64,000 nucleotides of DNA. It comes from Oscillatoria sp. FACHB-1406. GTDB lineage: Bacteria; Cyanobacteriota; Cyanobacteriia; Cyanobacteriales; Spirulinaceae. The stretch lies in contig NZ_JACJSM010000002.1 of NCBI RefSeq assembly GCF_014698145.1, forward strand, positions 186,001 to 250,000, read 5' to 3'. Under the pieces are notes generated by a model. The model was not told the origin of the DNA. It made no database searches and worked only from the letters and a program-made list of their open reading frames with translations. Position numbers and translations under genes: made by a program. This document shows, piece after piece, positions 62,140 to 64,000 of the stretch (position 1 is the stretch's first letter; each line of letters starts with the position of its first letter).

Positions 62140-64000
62140 TTAATCTCGATCTAAATCCCGTTGTAACGGCCGTTGGTAGGTAAAAGTTATTGTACTGCCC
62201 ATTGCTAAAACTTGGTTGATTTCCTCGTAGAGTGGATAGTTACCAACACCGCTTAAATTAACCCAACCGCGCGATCGCGTCAGGGCAACAAATAACTGAT
62301 TGCGAAGGGCTAAATCGCTTTCAGTACGGGCAACGCGATCGCACCCTACCACATAAACTAAATCGGCTTCGTTGCCCTTAGCGCGGGAGATTCGGGATAC
62401 CGTTACGCCGCCCTCCATCCAGAAGCGATCGGGATCGTTATCTGGATGTTTGGGATTGATTCGATCTAATTCTAAGGCAGTTGGAACGTAAACTTTTAAA
62501 CCGCGATCGATTAAAAATTGAGCGACTTTAGTTTCCAGTTCTACGGCTTCTTCACTCGCACCTAAAACAACGACTAAAATTTCTCGACTGGGCTTCAAAC
62601 CGTCATCGCCAATATTCGATGATATCTTCTGCGCTAATGCCTCTAATTCTTGCGATCGCGAATCATACGCAGTAAACTCAAAAACAGGTTCTTCCCACAA
62701 CTCTTCAATACAATTGGGTGAATTTTCTTGCGGACGAGAAATAACAATCTTTTGACCGACTTTTTGAAAACTTCCGGTCACTTCGTAACCGAGTTTTTCC
62801 CAACCGTCTTTTTGGGTAATTCCGGCTAACATTCCTTGGGGACGCAATAATCCCATCCCAATTGCATGGGCAGCCATTAAAATCGTTCCTGGCGTTCGGT
62901 AACAGCGCCGCATAACTTCCGATTTTTTAATTCCGCCGGGATAGTTACCTTTGGACAGTAAATCGCCAAATTCTTCTCCAAATAACTCCTTCGCTGTCGG
63001 AATTTGTAACGAATCTAAACTTTGTGCTTCGTCATACGCCCATACTAAACGGCGCTGTTCTGGATGTTCGCGATCGACGGGGCGAAGCGCTTGATAAGCT
63101 AACCAATAAATGGCTTGTTTGTCAAGATATTTGAGGTCATTGTTCGTGACTAAATCTTGTCCCTCATCAATTAAAATTGCATCAAAAACTGGCTCGATTT
63201 CGCGCTCTTCTAGCAACCATTTACAAAATTCTGCGAGCGATCGCGTCGGCTGTTTGTGAGTGGTATCGTTAACAGTTTTGCGTCGAACATTAAGCGTTTT
63301 GCAGAGCGTGCTGTAGAGTCCGGGACGATTGCTAGCTCCCCAAGCATGAAGGACGCGCAATTTTGGATTGGTTTGGGGATCGTAGCTGAGTTCCCCATTA
63401 CTAAATCGGCGCACCCAGCGATCGATTAAGCTGATAATTTGGTCGTAGAGCGATCGCGTAAAAAAGACCAAAGCAATATCCCAATCGGGATGTTTGAGGT
63501 GCATATGGGCTGCTTTCTGGCAAAGCAAAACGGTTTTTCCAGAACCGGCAATGCCTCGAATTCGCTGTACTCCCGGAGCAATTTCTTTACCGATATGTTC
63601 CTGTTTGAGGTCGAGTTCGTAAAGATGTTCGCGTAAAAGTTCGACGACAGCAGCGCGGTTTTTATTGCTGCTTGCAATGCGAGGTTGCGACGATTTTTTT
63701 AAAATCGAAGTTCCGCTGACAGCGATTAATAATTTCGTCCATTGTTCGTCGTTTAATCCTTCTCCGGGAACGAGAGGATCGAGATGTTTAATCAAATCGG
63801 GAAGGGTATCGAAGCGATCTTGGAAAAGAATGGGCGGTGAATGGGGATGTTGATGAAAACCGCGTTCTTGCCACTGCGCTTCGGGAATTGAGGGAAGAAC
63901 AATTAGGGCGCGCCCGGTTACTTTTCGCCACAAACTCGGATCGCGATCGCACAATCCAATGATAGCCCGTAGGTGATGTTCTGCTAAAGGGTAAGGTTGA
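62140..64000 (-). CDS. UvrD/Rep-like superfamily I helicase, 5' end outside the window
   Basis: The frame is open to the right edge, so the visible 620 or so residues lack the N-terminus; an internal TTG at 63954 is not taken as the start. Motif I is GIAGSGKTVLLCQ, motif II (Walker B) AILIDEGQDL, followed by VWAYDEAQSL, and the C-terminal motif VALTRSRGWVNLSG. The part before the P-loop (RALIVLPSIPEAQWQ...) is reminiscent of NERD-linked helicases. Predicted 3'-5' DNA or RNA helicase; specific pathway unknown. Confidence 0.88.
   Translation of the reverse strand, partial: QPYPLAEHHLRAIIGLCDRDPSLWRKVTGRALIVLPSIPEAQWQERGFHQHPHSPPILFQDRFDTLPDLIKHLDPLVPGEGLNDEQWTKLLIAVSGTSILKKSSQPRIASSNKNRAAVVELLREHLYELDLKQEHIGKEIAPGVQRIRGIAGSGKTVLLCQKAAHMHLKHPDWDIALVFFTRSLYDQIISLIDRWVRRFSNGELSYDPQTNPKLRVLHAWGASNRPGLYSTLCKTLNVRRKTVNDTTHKQPTRSLAEFCKWLLEEREIEPVFDAILIDEGQDLVTNNDLKYLDKQAIYWLAYQALRPVDREHPEQRRLVWAYDEAQSLDSLQIPTAKELFGEEFGDLLSKGNYPGGIKKSEVMRRCYRTPGTILMAAHAIGMGLLRPQGMLAGITQKDGWEKLGYEVTGSFQKVGQKIVISRPQENSPNCIEELWEEPVFEFTAYDSRSQELEALAQKISSNIGDDGLKPSREILVVVLGASEEAVELETKVAQFLIDRGLKVYVPTALELDRINPKHPDNDPDRFWMEGGVTVSRISRAKGNEADLVYVVGCDRVARTESDLALRNQLFVALTRSRGWVNLSGVGNYPLYEEINQVLAMGSTITFTYQRPLQRDLDRD

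Overview
The window is a piece of a cyanobacterial chromosome. Direct support comes from a psbA gene for photosystem II D1, zeta-carotene desaturase, the bifunctional arginine dihydrolase ArgZ/AgrE, a 2-oxoglutarate decarboxylase/succinate-semialdehyde dehydrogenase pair, several small families seen mainly in cyanobacteria, and very frequent GCGATCGC (HIP1) octamers, including inside coding repeats. The genus cannot be fixed from the sequence. No rRNA, convincing tRNA, CRISPR array, prophage or complete insertion sequence was found.

Layout. 1-4042: end of a type II NADH dehydrogenase, argZ, and a LOG-like protein. 4093-10580: a TPR-CHAT caspase-like protease, a repeat-rich spacer, a small helical protein and a membrane protein with CorA-like topology. 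10602-18228: Nfu-type Fe-S scaffold, periplasmic TPR protein, three tandem peptidoglycan amidases (the third fused to an M15/YcbK-like peptidase), a four-helix-bundle protein and a CobW-family GTPase. 18229-27106: a giant two-partner-secretion-type protein ending in a CHAT protease, a small conserved protein, DUF3326, CPBP protease, gamma-glutamylcyclotransferase-like protein and a lipoprotein. 27258-36289: the 2-oxoglutarate-to-succinate bypass, followed at 13 bp by a multidomain adenylate cyclase, then an HD protein with a phosphodiesterase-like histidine signature and an Uma2 nuclease-like protein. 36554-45200: U32 peptidase, two toxin-antitoxin pairs, a second Uma2 protein, SRPBCC protein, zds and an MFS transporter. 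45328-52096: an ELWxxDGT/Calx-beta/DUF4114 surface protein, NAD kinase, psbA and an unidentified HTH-like protein. 52554-60705: a cluster with a ComFB-type cyclic-dinucleotide receptor, two paralogous small proteins and a VIT-vWA protein, then a P-loop ATPase with a long TPR array. 60959-64000: DUF5674, an unknown, a GNAT acetyltransferase and a partial UvrD-like helicase.

The most informative observations are these. The psbA product carries the three substitutions that define D1-prime (A80, L158, A286), and a perfect 16-nt palindrome lies in its core promoter. The TPR-CHAT gene sits beside a small protein and a CorA-like membrane protein, a possible protease-substrate or protease-effector set. 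The cyclase/HD pair next to the 2-oxoglutarate bypass suggests linked cAMP turnover. The spacers hold several families of palindromic repeats: a 28-nt palindrome with covarying arms, a composite inverted-repeat element of about 113 bp, a 100-115 bp MITE-like element, and a 180-bp element with nested inverted repeats. Two of the dispersed repeat families have also entered coding sequences in frame.

All functional calls rest on reading motifs by eye. No database search was run, so family names for the less familiar proteins are recognition-based and their confidences are set accordingly.
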